A DNA stretch of 64,000 nucleotides from Zerene cesonia (GCF_012273895.1 NC_052129.1:248001-312000); one strand, 5' to 3'; counted from the first letter of the stretch, positions 12,758-25,618 are shown. The notes: a model not told the origin generated them from the letters alone. Numbers and translations: made by a program.

Positions 12758-12919
12758 GCAGGAAAACACAGTAGTTAGGCATGTCGCCAGTCCAATATTA
12801 CAGATTTATGGACAATTTCATTAGAGAACTATGCGGGCCGACGCTTACACCGTAGCGTGGCTTGACTTTAGAATTTGGATGTGTTGTTTAAAGCTTCGTT
12901 GTTTAAGAAGACTTCTTTA

Positions 12920-13085
12920 AGAAATTAAAAACTATTTAACGGATTTTAAACGCGATTTATTCATTATATTATTAACCCGACGTTTCGAACACTTTACAGC
13001 GAGCGTGTTCCCGGGGAGTGTCCCCGTTAAAAAGTTTTTAATTTCTAAATGTATAATACTCGCGTAATATCAAACACAAGAAAAT
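12920..13085. repeat. Dispersed repeat D, folded-back copy
   Basis: Carries CGAACACTTTACAGCGAGCG and AACCCGACGTTTCG. The first part (from 12920) is in reverse orientation relative to the last part (13024 onward, AAGTTTTTAATTTCTAAATG). The arms 12920-12942 and 13024-13046 match at 22 of 23 positions. Confidence 0.75.
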
Positions 13086-13990
13086 ACTAGACTTCTTTAA
13101 TTTGTACACACTCTTCGGTATAAAATAATTGCGTGTTAATTTATTACATTATGTCTATTGTTGTAAAGTTTTATTGTATTGTGTTATGTTTACAATCTAT
13201 CACATAAAAAGGTCCGCAGATTTTTATTATTATTTTCAATTACAACTCTTAGTTCATACATACCTTAAGAGAAGAAGAATATAATTTTAACAAAGACAAA
13301 GCACAGCATCACTGTATTACAAGTATTATAATTGAGATTACGCCTTATTTTAACTCTTTCTTAACCCCTTTCCTTTCTTGCAGGCAACAAACTTAAGCTG
13401 TGAACGTCCACAGTGGGCGCCGAAATCGCTTTCAACCACATAGTAGATCTGCTTTCAATAGCATAAAAACCGCTGCCTTGTACCTAGAAGATACGGGATA
13501 CAACTGTGTAAAGGTATATAACCATCTCATCATCATATATAACTATGTTTGTGACTAAAATCTGTAGATATGTACTAATTTCGCAATAAATCACGTTATC
13601 AATTTTCACTATGTTACCATCATGCGTTACCGCGAATACCATGCTTTTTATAACGAAATACTATATCAAGCGTATAATCCACACGACAAACTACATCCCG
13701 GTGTGATTGCGTCCTAGCAAAACATAATACGCAGTGTTGCATAATGCATGACCAATATTTTCGCCACGAGTTCATACAGGATTCCAGCCATCACTTAGAG
13801 CCGGCTCATTCGCAAATTGGCGTCAACTTATGTTTTATTTAACGACGTGCGGAGCGCCAGCATTGCTGCCGAGCAAGATCGGCCTCGTTTCAACACGATA
13901 TGTATTCATGGTGCTGATTTTTTTGTTTATTTCGTTTGGTGGCAAGCAGTGTGGTATAAAAAGATAATGTGTTACTTTTACTGATTCAGG
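13086..13990. other. Intergenic, nothing recognised
   Basis: AT-rich sequence without a credible frame or known repeat, between repeat D and the 60-bp duplication. Confidence 0.55.
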
Positions 13991-14110
13991 TAGAACGATG
14001 ATGGGTTCAAACAGTGGTTCCTATTGAGTAATCATCATAATTAGACCATATAGAACGATGATGGGTTCAAACAGTGGTTCCTATTGAGTAATCATCATAA
14101 TTAGACCATA
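13991..14110. repeat. Perfect 60-bp tandem duplication
   Basis: Bases 13991-14050 and 14051-14110 are identical (each begins TAGAACGATGATGGGTTCAA and ends TTAGACCATA). The unit joins about 38 bp of flanking DNA to the last 22 bp of the adjacent SINE. Confidence 0.97.
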
Positions 14111-14389
14111 TATGCTCACACTGTTCACGGGTGTGAGGCCTCGTATGACGGTTCAGGCTCCACCACGCTCTCAAGTACCTACGGGTTGGCAGATGTCACA
14201 TGTCAACGAACTTTCATTTTTATGGTATGCTGGTATCCTCACGATGTTTTTCTTCACCGTTTCGAGCAGTGGTGATGATATCCACATGCGCGGATAAATA
14301 AATGAATCAATTTATTTCGTGCACGTTTGCCTGGTCTCGAACCCACGACTCGATTTCAAGTTCTCTCCTCACCACTAAGCCACCACTAC
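14089..14389 (-). mobile_element. SINE family C, second copy
   Basis: The minus strand has GTGGTGGCTTAGTGGTGAGG, GGGTTCGAGACC, AACATCGTGAGGATACC and TGACATCTGCCAACCC, in the order of the copy near 2.1 kb. The GAT tail is decayed. The last 22 bases of the tail are part of a 60-bp tandem duplication. Confidence 0.82.
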
Positions 14390-15076
14390 GTTGATATAAT
14401 ATATAGAATAGATGTAAACGTGATAAGTAATATGTTTCGTGTTGCATTTTATCATGGAAATTTTGATTAAACTGAATATTATTTATTACAAAATCAATTT
14501 TTTTCCGAAGCATTTTCAAAATGACATGCTTTTACATCAATTAGCAAGATATATTATTTATTTACATAAAACGTTGCCCACAGCCCAGCAAATATTGTCA
14601 TTGTATAGTATTGACCGATACTAGTTCAATCACTCGTGTTTACTCACGCTGCAGGACATCGAGACAATTTAATCAAGGCATTGCGGATACGTGCGGACAA
14701 ACAGACGGAGTCTTGTGTTGTTTGCTTTATATTTATGGGATTTGAGCGAGTAAACCCGTTACGATAAAACTCAGTCGACAGCCTATCTTGGTTTTTCAAG
14801 TAAAATGATTTTGTGTGTTATCCGAATAACACCCGCTCTAAAATGTAGTTTTTTGTTGTTAAACATGTTTCATTGTATTTACTTGTTTAATCTTTACTAT
14901 TATAATTAAAGAACATAGTCCAGACATTTGGTTAAAAAAAAGTTTACCTAAACTCTTTTCAGGGAGCATAGAAAATGTTTTTTTTTTCCTATTTACTTTT
15001 AATTTATTTTTCCTATTTATTTCCTTCTAAATAAAAATACAAAGTGGTCAAAGAGATACAATTTCTCAACTTAGAT

Positions 15077-15283
15077 AAGTGAAGTCCCGTGTCCCCTACT
15101 GGGGTATGGGGTAGATGATATACATCTATTTCACTGATCGATTTTCTTTATGGACAAGTAGGTGATCAGCCTCCTGTGTCCTGCCAGACCGAGACATTTT
15201 TTTTTTATTGTCCCCACCGGGAATCGAACCCAGGACCCCTCGGTTCTACGCTCAAGCGTTTACCACTGTACCAAGGAGGCGTC
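15077..15283 (-). mobile_element. SINE family B, full copy with 13-bp target-site duplication
   Basis: Direct repeats TCTCAACTTAGAT at 15064-15076 and 15284-15296. On the minus strand it begins with CCTCCTTGGTACAGTGGTAA, carries the B box GGGTTCGATTCCCGG and ends GGGACACGGGACTTCACTT. 207 bases long. Confidence 0.92.
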
Positions 15284-15330
15284 TCTCAACTTAGATGCAT
15301 TTAGAATTTTCTATAGTTTCCCTTATTTTT

Positions 15331-15651
15331 GTTTTATGTCGTAGCGGACAACTAAGCAGATGATTCGCCTGGTGGTAAGCGATCACCACCGCCCATGAAC
15401 AGAGCAGAGGTAGTGTCTCTGCTAATGCGTCACCCGCTTTTAAGGTGTAAGGGATAAGGAAGGATCAACGACTGGAAAAAAGGAATGGACAAGAAAGGGC
15501 GAGGAAATAAAAATGTTCTTCCGGCACCCCCATTCACCGTACGAAACTAATAAGTATGCTACTATTTCACGTCGATGTGAAATACTAGTGGTGTGGTACT
15601 TCCCCGGTGCGAGCTGGTCCAACTCCTGCCGAAGCGTGCTCGACTCCCACA
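15331..15651 (-). mobile_element. Repeat family A, near full-length copy
   Basis: Runs from TTTTATGTCGTAGCGGACAA to GAAGCGTGCTCGACTCCCAC. It starts 35 bases after the SINE B target-site duplication, so the two repeats are close but separate. Confidence 0.82.
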
Positions 15652-15873
15652 TAAAAAACACACTTACATCCTGAAAAAGCATTACTCGGATCTAAAGTTA
15701 CGGCTTGTAAACAATTTAGTTGTTATCCAGATAAATCGCAATCCCATGAAAAATTGCATAGTCCGATAATATGTCTGGATAATCCGATACGATGTTTTCA
15801 ATCAGGGACGACTGTCAATACTGTTAATGCATTCCGCACTCTCTCATACCGTGCTTTATTTCTATCTAGGTTT

Positions 15874-16033
15874 TGACGCGGCTTCGCACGCGTAAAACTA
15901 AAAAATAACAGAATTTCTCTACTATTAAATGGATTGTTTATATAACAAACCTTCCTCGTGAATCACTCTGTCTGTTAAAAACCCCATCACAATATCATAA
16001 TCTATTGCGTGACACTGTTTTATACTATGTAGT
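15874..16033 (-). mobile_element. Helitron-like element, family H3, fragment
   Basis: GACGCGGCTTCGCACGCGTA, ATATAACAAACCTTCCTCGT to GTGACACTGTTTTATACTAT. Confidence 0.62.
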
Positions 16034-16559
16034 AAATAGCCATGGCCCGCGGTTTCACTTGTGGACAAATACTTAAGGACTTTGAACCTTTTATTGTAAT
16101 TTTTTAACAAGCAATATTATTATGACAACGAGAAACACGACTGCCATTTATTTTCATTTCATTTTTTTGCTGTATTGTTGTAATTTGAAGATCTTTCAAT
16201 TCAAACCATACCCAAATTTACACCTACACACGCTAATCGATTCGTTTCTTCGATTTCTTCTTTCGATTCTCAGAAGAGTGAAACAATCTTCCGCCTCTCG
16301 TTTTCCCCAGGAACTATAATACAATTTGTTCATATGAATTAGCATTTATGAGATAAGTGTGCTCTTTCCTTGATCTAGCTCTCCGCAAAGGTGGTCAAAT
16401 GCTTGCATAATCCTGAATAAAAAATAAAAAAACACATTTAAATGATGCATGAGTAACGCATTTAGCGATAAATTTTTATTCTTGCGTAATTACGACATTA
16501 CTTCGAAAATGTAATAGAAATAACTAACGTTTCTTCTCTGAAGCGCCTTTCTGACTTTT

Positions 16560-16690
16560 AACAAAGAAATAAAAATAAATAAAACGCCCTCTAATTGTCA
16601 AAATTAGACCAAATTGTATTGGGACCATATGTACAAGTATAAATAAACACAAAAACGTCCTCCTTATTTGAAGCCGGTTAAAAAACTATT
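16560..16690 (-). repeat. LINE-tail-like repeat G
   Basis: CCTCTAATTGTCAAAATTAG, ATTGGGACCATATGTACAAG, CGTCCTCCTTATTTGAAGCC, GGTTAAAAAA. Confidence 0.5.
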
Positions 16691-17502
16691 CTATATCTAA
16701 AAGAATAAATTATAATCTAATCTAAATGACACAATACACGATGGTTCTGTTAACAAGATTACGATTTGGCATAAATATTAATTAATTAATTAACACGACA
16801 TTGCAAATTACATAATGAAATAAAGATTATTACGGACAAGCAAACTCAAATCGGTTACATAATTTATCCGCGATTTTCAATCAAATCTCATCAATCTGAA
16901 TAGAGTCAAATTATACATTCACTATTTGCATGGAGTTAATTTACGATTTGCCGCCATTTTCATAAACTTTGTCAGTTTAATGAAATGAACTCAATTTACA
17001 TTGCTTGAAGGTTTAATATTGTAATTACATTTGATGTGGGTTTATAAAACAGTTATATAACATATTTGTTTTTTAATTCATTGTATTGAGGAAGCTTCGC
17101 ACATCACGTCCAAAAAGTCTTTGAATACATATAATGTTATTTAATAAATTGTCCATATTTATTTAATGAAATATATTAAGAAAGAAATACCGTATGAAAT
17201 TATTTTTATTCGAGCAACAAACAAAATGATATTTTACAATCCAATTAGAAGTAATATCTTTGAATAGCCTCACCATAGAAGCGCATTTAATGAACGAGTC
17301 TTATTGCGTTTTAAAATATATCTTCATTTCATGTCGTATAATGTAAATGTAATTTGGAAATAATTTTCATTTGCTACATATTCTATAAAAGAGATAATAA
17401 TATGCTGTAATTTATTGCTTGGGAAGTCATGCGGAGTTGTTCTGAGAATGCGCATGAAGCCATTTGTATTGTGTGACGAGGTACGTTGCAATATATTTAT
17501 AT

Positions 17503-17700
17503 TATTTTTAACCGACTTTAAAACAATGAGGAGAATCGCAATTCAATTGTTCTTTTGTTTAATTGGGTCGACCGATTTTGATGATTCTTTTTTTATTTGA
17601 AAGCCCATGCCTACCATGTAGTCCCGTTAAAATTTGGTCAGATATGTGGCCGTATATCTAAGATTTCACTATCTGTCTGTCTGTATGTTCTGTCCTCTGT
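17503..17700 (+). repeat. LINE-tail-like repeat G
   Basis: TTTTAACCGACTTTAAAACA, GACCGATTTTGATGATTCTT, TTATTTGAAAGCCCATGCCT. Related pieces are listed separately. Confidence 0.6.
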
Positions 17701-17736
17701 TCTGTCTGTGTCCGTTAGATGGTTGAATTTGCAGAG

Positions 17737-17849
17737 ATCTCAAACGCAACACAGTAGTAGGTATGCTATTTCACGCCGGTCTGTGGGGGTGTGGTACTTC
17801 CCCGATGCGAACTGGCTCAATTCGTGCCGAATCGATTTAACTACCACAC
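17737..17849 (-). mobile_element. Repeat family A, 5' fragment
   Basis: Only the part near the family start is present: TATTTCACGCCGGTCTGTGG, GTGTGGTACTTCCCCGATGC and CAATTCGTGCCGAATCG. Confidence 0.7.
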
Positions 17850-18144
17850 ATAAACCTGTCGCTAGTCCGACTCGCACTTGACCAGTTTTTAACCCCGGCT
17901 AGTCAAACAAATCCCAATCAATATCGAATCATTCAGCGATAGTAATCAAAAAGGTTACAGACGCCTGTACGGGCTGAACGGACAACGTAACAAATACTTT
18001 TATAACGACACGTCGCGTGTCGCGTGTCGCGTGTTGCGGGACACGTGACAGAGGGTCGGTGCACAAACAATTCCGACACTAGTTTCATTAATAACTTTTT
18101 GGGGGCATGCCGGGGACGAGATTCGATCGTATTTTTATAGGTTA

Positions 18145-18343
18145 CTAGCTGCGCCCCGCGGTTTTACCCGTGTAAGTCCGTATCCCGTAAGAATATCGGG
18201 AAAGAAAGTAGCCTATATGTTATTCCAGTTGTCCATCTATCTACGTACCAAATTTCATCTCAATCGGTTCAGCAGTTTTTGCGAAAGAGCAACAAACACA
18301 CACACATCCTTATAAACTTTCGTATTTATAATATTAGTAGGAT
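18145..18343 (-). mobile_element. Helitron-like element, Lep1 type
   Basis: The plus strand begins CTAGCTGCGCCCCGCGG and ends TTTATAATATTAGTAGGA, so the reverse strand reads TCCTACTAATATTATAAA...GGGGCGCAGCTAG with the TC...CTAG termini and pre-CTAG GC hairpin expected of Helitrons. Too short to code, so non-autonomous. Confidence 0.8.
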
Positions 18344-18411
18344 AGGATGTCGGCTTGCAGTAGTGACATGACATAATTTGTAGTTTATTCTACTTTTGAA
18401 TTATTAAAGGC

Positions 18412-18545
18412 TTATTTTTTAATCGACTTCAAGAAAAGAGGAGATGAATTGGACTGTATATTTATTTTTACTCCATATCTTTTTGCTGGGTGAACCCATT
18501 TGTATGATTTCTTATTTGAAAGTTGGTGCCTGACATGTGGTCTCT
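18412..18545 (+). repeat. LINE-tail-like repeat G
   Basis: TTTTTAATCGACTTCAAGAA, AGGAGATGAATTGGACTGTA, TTATTTGAAAGTTGGTGCCT. Confidence 0.55.
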
Positions 18546-19190
18546 CGGCTGCTCTGTCTGACGATCTAAAGGTGGTTTGGTTTGGGCGGTGGACTTTATG
18601 ACAACCTTACAATGTGTTAGACGAATAAAACACGTTATATTTTCGAATAATTCCACTATAATAAATTACTAAGTAAACGCTCATTTATTTTATTTATAAC
18701 ACAAGAACAGGTAGATTACAATAAAATTTACAGTACATGCGATACTCGGTTATCGGTTGGTAAGCTTTTTCTCCAGCTCTTAATAGTTTTATTTATGTAA
18801 AACACAACAACACGAATAATAAAAAGCAAGTGTTTAAAATAAACTCGCGTGTCTCATAGCCAACAGGCGACAAGCGGCCATTAATTGCGTAAACGGATGC
18901 GCGGGACGCGCCACCTGGCGGAGCGCTATACGCAAATTATTTATATTCATTCTTTATTTTAATGCTATTGAGCAATAAAAAAATATTTCATTTATGTACT
19001 TATTTATTGTAATATTAGTATAGATACCTGTTAAAAAAATCACTGTAAACACTTGATACTATGGCGTAAAATAATATGAACAAATAAAATAAAACAAATT
19101 TTAATGACCATGAACGATTGTTTGTTCAATTTGAATTATGAAAAATACGTAATCTCAACATTAATAAACCATTAATTGTATTATAAACTA

Positions 19191-19440
19191 CCTTTTTAAA
19201 GTCATAGCAAGGTAACTGAGGCCGTGGTTGCGCCCATGAACATTCGCTGAGTTAATGCGTCTGCGAATGTGTTGGATCCTTTATGGGGTCAGGAAAAAAG
19301 GAAATTATTAAGGACAGGAAAGAAGTAATGGACTAGGAAGGGTGAGGAAAAGATAGGTCTTCCGTTTCCCCCACTTACTCTACGAAACATATAAGCATTC
19401 GCATTCTGTAGGGTATGGTAGGTACCTTCCGCGGTGCGAT
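19191..19440 (-). mobile_element. Repeat family A, old diverged copy
   Basis: AGTCATAGCAAGGTAACTGA, GCCCATGAACATTCGC, GACTAGGAAGGGTGAGGAAA and GGTACCTTCCGCGGTGCGAT in family order with many changes. Confidence 0.65.
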
Positions 19441-20108
19441 ATATAGAAGAGATATTTTTCGATATTAACACGAGACATTATAGGTGTCTTTTATATTACT
19501 AGAATAAAAAGAGTTAAACTATAAAAAAACTTAAAGGAATCTTATCTCTTTGAATAAAAAGTGAAAATTTATAAGGCATTAAATGTCCGCATTGTGATAT
19601 AATAAAATTCATCAATTTAGTTAGACTTGAATGCAGAAATGTCACATCATTTAGAATAGTATTAGACTAAAAACTATTAACACAGTCACAGTCATTCATA
19701 GATTCTTCCAGCTCTCGAGTTATTTTTTTTAAACAGGCCAGTCTTTCAAAAAGGTTCCATTTCAAAAGAGGTTACCTAAAGCATTATACCACAGACAATA
19801 TTTATTTACCATTCGGAGAAGGGGCCAACAATAAACACTTCAACACGTACTATTAATTTGATTTACGTTAAAAACTGCACTTTCCGTAAGTTTTTAATGT
19901 ATTACTGCAGGTGGTGAAATATATCTACGGGGCTTAAATGGGTTCAACGAATGTTTCATGTGTTTCTTCATGGCGCGAACTGTGAAGCGAATTTGGCTGT
20001 GTTTTGCTTTATGGATAGTTTATAACGTGGAATGACTGTGCGTTTTAGTGAAGAAAAACTGCTGTTATCACACTTCACACTGATATTATAAACGTGATTT
20101 TTTTTTAT

Positions 20109-20274
20109 TTGGATGTATGTCCATCAATTACACTGAAACAACTAAACGGATATATGAAATTTGGTATACAGACCGGGTATAAGCTGACTTGGGTGATATG
20201 ATACTTTTTATCCCGATAAAATGCTCCGTTGGGATAAAACAGGAATCTTAATATCCGAGCGTCTAGTGTTATTA
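20109..20274 (+). mobile_element. Helitron-like element, family H4
   Basis: TTGGATGTATGTCCATCAAT, GCTGACTTGGGTGATATGAT, ATGCTCCGTTGGGATAAAAC to TATCCGAGCGTCTAG. Uninterrupted version of the 60.5 kb copy. Confidence 0.68.
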
Positions 20275-20892
20275 TATAAAGAAAGCAAAATACATTTTTA
20301 GAAGGTACTAATATTAATTTGCTTGGCATTCTGAACTTATAACTATGAAACAACTTAATTTACCATTCAAGTATGACGTCAGATAACTTTAATCATTCTA
20401 AAACAATTAACATTTTCAGTCAGAATATTCAAAACTCGTTAATTCCGAAAGATTAAAAAATATTTTCTCGTCCTATCACTTTTCCAAAGTCGGTTAAATG
20501 TAATGCCTACACGAAATTAACTGAACTAATATAAAAGGTTGTATTTAAATGTAATATTCCTTGATAGATCCGGGATAAGGGATGGTTTGAGGAGTTTTTA
20601 ATTTAGCTGAGGGTAGACCCCCGGGAGCCGGACCGCGATGTATTAATATCAAGCTATTTATATATTCATGTTGCAGTTCAACAGGGGATAGTAGGCATTT
20701 TGCGAAGTTTCTGTGTATATATCTGTATTAGAGTTTCTATGAGGCTAAATTACGCAATGTGATACATGCTTTATGTATAAGTAATTTTATATCAATCAAG
20801 ATTTAATATTAACGTGTCGAAGCTTCTATGATTTGGGCCGTGGTAATTATAATTTTACACGCAGAAGCTCAAGGCATATTATTATCTACCCG

Positions 20893-21052
20893 TTCGCCCC
20901 GGCTTCGCCAGTGGTACATATGTTATGTATAGCCTATGTCACTTAGTGCAGTTGCAGCTTTTGAATAGTGAAAGAATTTTTGAAATCGGTCGAGTGGTTT
21001 TTGAGTGAAAACATTACGAACATACAAAAGATTCCTCTTTATAATATAAGTG
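20893..21052 (-). mobile_element. Helitron-like element, family H5
   Basis: GTTCGCCCCGGCTTCGCCAG, ATAGCCTATGTCACTTAGTG, GAAATCGGTCGAGTGG to ATTCCTCTTTATAATATAAG. Confidence 0.65.
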
Positions 21053-21136
21053 CAGTAACTGGTTTATAATTCATAATAAACACTTAATAAGTAACGTACA
21101 ATAATGTCAAAAAATGATATAAAACCATATTTTAAC

Positions 21137-21303
21137 TAGCGGTCCGTCCCGGCTTCGCCCGTCTTACATACATAGCCTATAGCCTTCCTCAATAAATGGC
21201 CTATCTAGCACTGAAATAATTTTTGAAATCGTACAAGTAGTTCCTGTGATTAGTGCAGTTCAAACAAATAAACAAACTCTTCAGCTATATAATATTAATA
21301 TTG
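21137..21303 (-). mobile_element. Helitron-like element, family H5
   Basis: CTAGCGGTCCGTCCCGGCTT, ATAGCCTATAGCCTTCCTCA to CTCTTCAGCTATATAATATT. It lies less than 100 bases from the previous H5 copy, same orientation. Confidence 0.68.
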
Positions 21304-21896
21304 ATGAAAGTGTGTTTAACAGTTTGTCCTTTAAATAGTTTTATGATTTCTCTCTCTGGAGAAAGCTAACTAGAGAGTGTCATAGGCCAATTATCAGAGA
21401 CCATTTATCAGAGAAATATCTCACCCCATGGGAAGATTATGATGAGCATTTATTCACTCAATTGTTAATTTTCTTTGACCAGGCGAGCATAACTGCGGGA
21501 AACAGCTAGTATAAAACAGTTTTATACAATGTATTTGGTATTTATCTCAACACATCTAGTACATAGTTTTGTTTGTTTAAGTGAAACCTTGTGTAATAAA
21601 CCTAACCGTTATAAACCTTTTTTTGTAGGCTAATTTAAGTCCAAATAAAAAGCCTTTCCACAATGACCGCAACACGGCCAGTGAAAGCAATATTCAAAGA
21701 TTGATGACCGTGTTCCCGTCTCATAAGGACATTGTGGAGAGTCAGACCGCTCACGGGATTCCGTTTTATGAACACCATTCAAAATTATCGTAACATCATT
21801 AAATTAAAATTCTGTGAATACTTTATATCTAAGTATGTTTTTCAGAAACTGGGCGGTCTCACATACCTGCTTTATTTCACAATAAGTTACGTTGAG

Positions 21897-22232
21897 TTTT
21901 TTTTTTATGTCACAGTCGGCAATGGAGCTGGTGGACCGCCTGACGGTAGGCGCTACCACCGCCCATGAACATTTAGAGAGACATTAGGTCGATTGCAGAC
22001 CTTACGCCTGTACAAACGGATTGCCGACTTTAAATTGGGAAGGGATTAAGAAAGGATTGGCGAGAGGAATAAAGAAAAGGACTTGGAAGGGGAAGGAAAA
22101 GGATATGGGCCTCCGGCTCCCCCACGCACCGAACGAAACACAGCAGAATGCTATTTCACGTCGGTCTTCTGTGTGTGGTACTTCCCCGGTGCGAGCTGGC
22201 CCAATTCGTGCCGAAGCGTGCTCGTCTACCAC
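21897..22232 (-). mobile_element. Repeat family A, full-length copy
   Basis: A ten-base T tract, then TATGTCACAGTCGGCAATGG, through the purine-rich GGAAGGGGAAGGAAAAGGAT to CCGAAGCGTGCTCGTCTACC. Confidence 0.85.
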
Positions 22233-22289
22233 AATAGTTAGTTATGTGAGTTATGCAATAGGATGTAGTTAGTGCTTGGAAACACTTCT

Positions 22290-22490
22290 GACTACATCAT
22301 TGGTATAATGGTTAACGTGTGAGCGTAAGGGTCCTGGGTTTGAATCCCGGTGAGGACTCACAAAAACGTCTCGGTCTGTCAAGACACAAAAGGCTGGTCA
22401 TCTACTTGTCTATAAAGACAATCGATCAGTGAAACAGATGTATACCATGGACCCCAAACCCCATTAAGGGACACGGATCTAAACTTGTTA
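22290..22490 (+). mobile_element. SINE family B, full copy with 11-bp target-site duplication
   Basis: Direct repeats GAAACACTTCT at 22279-22289 and 22491-22501 bound a tRNA-like head (CATTGGTATAATGGTTAACG, GGGTTTGAATCCCGG) and the family B body. The body carries several substitutions relative to the other copies. Confidence 0.9.
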
Positions 22491-22501
22491 GAAACACTTC
22501 T

Positions 22502-25500
22502 TGAAACTGTAAGGGTGATGTAATTTAAACTCAGTAATGTATGTATAACCTGACATGTCCGTGAACTTGGATCACAACTTCCAACAAAAAATGCTTCAGC
22601 AAGAATCGAACGGCAACCATTCGCTCTAAAATCAACCAGTGTACTTTAAAATTACCACTATATATAGAGCAATCACTTATCTATTGTAAGTACAGTCGCA
22701 GCCAGCCCATCGCATGAATCCCAGGAGCGATCAAAAGTTGATTTTTCCTATTACCGACACATTCACATATTCAAGCTCCGAAGCCTTGTTGGTTGTTTTG
22801 GAAACACACGGGAGAATAATTGGCCCGATAACGATACGCTTGTTCTATTTCTCTTTGTAGTAATTTTTTTGTTACACAGCTTTCTGTCGCTTGCTGAAAA
22901 AATTCTTTATTTGCCTTCACAATCATTAAACTACTGTATTAACGTTGTGAAAGACTAGTGTCTGAAATAGGTCGTAAAAAGACCTGTACAGATCACTAGC
23001 CCCCCTCCAATTAGCAAGACTTCTTGGATCTGTTAATAAAATCCACTGCATTTTATTAAGAATTTAATGTTTCTAGCTTTTTATGTAATAAAATTTATAA
23101 CGAAGAGACAAGTGTATAAAATTTATAGATATTTAAATAACACAACACATACCAATAAACAAAGGACTTGTAGGCTCTCTCTTTGAAAGAGTTCATAACG
23201 CAGACAGATGGAAATGCCGATCCAGGCAAGCTGTGAGCAAAATTTTTTGGTTCTAGGCAGAAAATGCCGCGAATAGCACACGGTTGTTTAAGACAACTTA
23301 TCCACTCACAGATGCCATCAAACCTGCTTTTTAAGATTCTGTCATCGAGCTTAAGTATATTTATATTTTGAGTAAACCAAGTTTTGACATACATTATATA
23401 CCAAAAGAATGTAATTCACACCAAAAAACGCGGCGTCCCACCGCCCTCCACCAGCCCATAGCTCACCAAACCTATCTGCATTCACAGAGAGTCCGATCAA
23501 GTGTTTTCCTAACATTTACGCTACGAATAACATTCTGTATGCGCACACGTCATGATTTATCTAGGGGGGAGTGGGGGGTGTCTCTCCGTTGTTATTTATC
23601 TCTGATTCGACAATGCCATGAAATATCGTCTGAGATCTTGTAAAGGGCTAGTTATTTTCATATTTATGACAGTGATGGATGACCTTTGGAACTGTTTGGA
23701 TGATGTATCGACTATCGAGCGATGGCTGCTGTCAAGGTCGGATTGGAGAGGTTGCTGATGTAATTATTTATTGGTGTTTTTTTCCCTCTTCGCTCAGGCG
23801 TCTGTTGGTTATTGAGAATCGAAAATGTTTGTTTCATTTCTATAATTCTTTTTATAATTACGATAAGTTGATGCGGTCTATTTGGGGGCACGTCTACCTA
23901 GAAGGAGCCTATTCACCCTGGATTTGAAGAGATCTATATTGTCACTACAATAACATTGGAAAAATGGAGGCTGGTAAGGAATTCCATTCCTTAGCTGTCT
24001 TTATGCTGATTATTTTTAATCAAGCAAAAACTAATATTCGATTTTATGTGTATAGTTTTATACTAGCCTGCTAATTTTTATACGATTTTAAGCTTTCTTC
24101 TAATAGTTTCAAATTTAATGTGTGAGATGATATACTAAGCCCATACAAAGAGATCCATCAATAATTATTTCTAACAAAAAAAAACATGAAATGTCCTTCA
24201 AATTGTCAAATCCAATTCAAATTAGGGTCCACGTGACAAGTATAAGTAGGCAATTGAATACATAAGGAAATATCTAAATCGATTCATCCAGTAAAAAGTA
24301 GTGAGGTAACAAACACAAAAATACACCGGAAAAGATAACCTCCTTCTTTTTTTCAGGTAAGTTAAAAAGCTTTTATACTGGCTAGTGTTTACGTAAAATA
24401 TTGTGTGGGGTCTTAATATACATAGCTTTATCCAATAAGGCCGTGGGTCATATAGGACTCTTTATTGTTTATTTTGTAAACTTCACTGTTCTGGACGGCA
24501 CCAGTTGGAACTGGTAATGAAATCAGCATTACATACGGTATCCCTCTTGTCAAATGACTACAAGTAAAATAAGCTAAACAGGAATAGATGAACAAGACAA
24601 TTAAGCAATGATTATAATTAAAATAAGTATATCTTATGTTTCTATTTACCAAGGTATCAAGTGAAGCCGCAGTATAATGTCATACGTTAACTGATTAAAG
24701 TGGCCTATACCACCGTAACTCAAACACAAGAAAAATGCACTCAGCATGTAGACTAGACGTCCCCCGCTCCACTAACATATTTCCTTTACACAACCGCGCA
24801 GCAAAAACTCGCTAGCAAAATAATATGACACAATTTCCCGCCACAATAGCTATCTTAATGAAGCGAGGGAACCAATTTAAATTTTTTCAAAAGATGTTAA
24901 TATGATTTCCGAGGAGAGATAAATAATATTGTGTTCTGGGAAAAGATTCATAAAGCCTTACTTCATTATCAACTTTATTCAATTAAGTTTACGTCGCATT
25001 TTTAATTTTGTCGCCTTTATTAAGCAGTGCACGCTTTCTCTTTTCTGTAATATTATCAAGATTAAAAGTCGGTACAAAAATTGTTTCGCTCACCGTAGTC
25101 GTCATGGCCGACTAGATCGCTTATCAGGTTATATCGGTGATTGAATTTGATATCTTGATTATCTATGAATCTTTCTACTTGTCTGTCTTTCTAAGTGTCT
25201 GATGTGACGCTGCGATTCTTGTATGAAAATTTATACCGTAATAAAATAGCAGACTCGTTGTGTAGTTGCAGTGGTGTCTAAGTTATACGCATTTAAATAT
25301 AGTTTTTTTACATAAATTAGAGATTATATTAGCTATAGCTTTAAAGATTTAACTGTTATTGAACTCTATCAATAAGTTTTTTAAGACATAAAAATCAAAT
25401 ATGATTTATAACTGATTAAAGAACACCGTTATAAAATGTTATGAATGTTGATAAATAAACGTTATGAATATGATTTACTTGAAGTATGAAGGTCGTTAAA

Positions 25501-25612
25501 CACTAGCGTAAACCGAAACATAAGGATCAAATCAAACTATCTTATCAACCCCTATTGAAAGTCATTCAAGCAAACTAAATAAAACACAGCTATATTCCAA
25601 AAATCAACAAAA
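22502..25612. other. Intergenic downstream of the protease gene
   Basis: Apart from the repeat G copy at 24180-24370 I see no gene. Open frames of 70-99 codons near 23.1-23.9 kb have neither recognisable sequence nor splice context. Confidence 0.55.
24180..24370 (-). repeat. LINE-tail-like repeat G
   Basis: TTCAAATTGTCAAATCCAAT, TCGATTCATCCAGTAAAAAG, AGTGAGGTAACAAACACAAA and ACCTCCTTCTTTTTTTCAGG. Confidence 0.58.
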
Positions 25613-25618
25613 TTTATT
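25613..25618 (-). terminator. Poly(A) signal overlapping the protease stop codon
   Basis: The minus-strand sequence is TTGTAATAAATTTTG. The AATAAA hexamer begins within the TAA stop codon. If used, it implies a 3' UTR of only about 15-30 bases. Confidence 0.55.

Noticed and set aside
18001..18050. Short tandem (GTGTCGC)n run
   Set aside because: Only about three units and no further structure; kept as noise.
23095..23927. Open frames of 82-99 codons
   Set aside because: No signal peptide, domain or splice evidence; consistent with chance.
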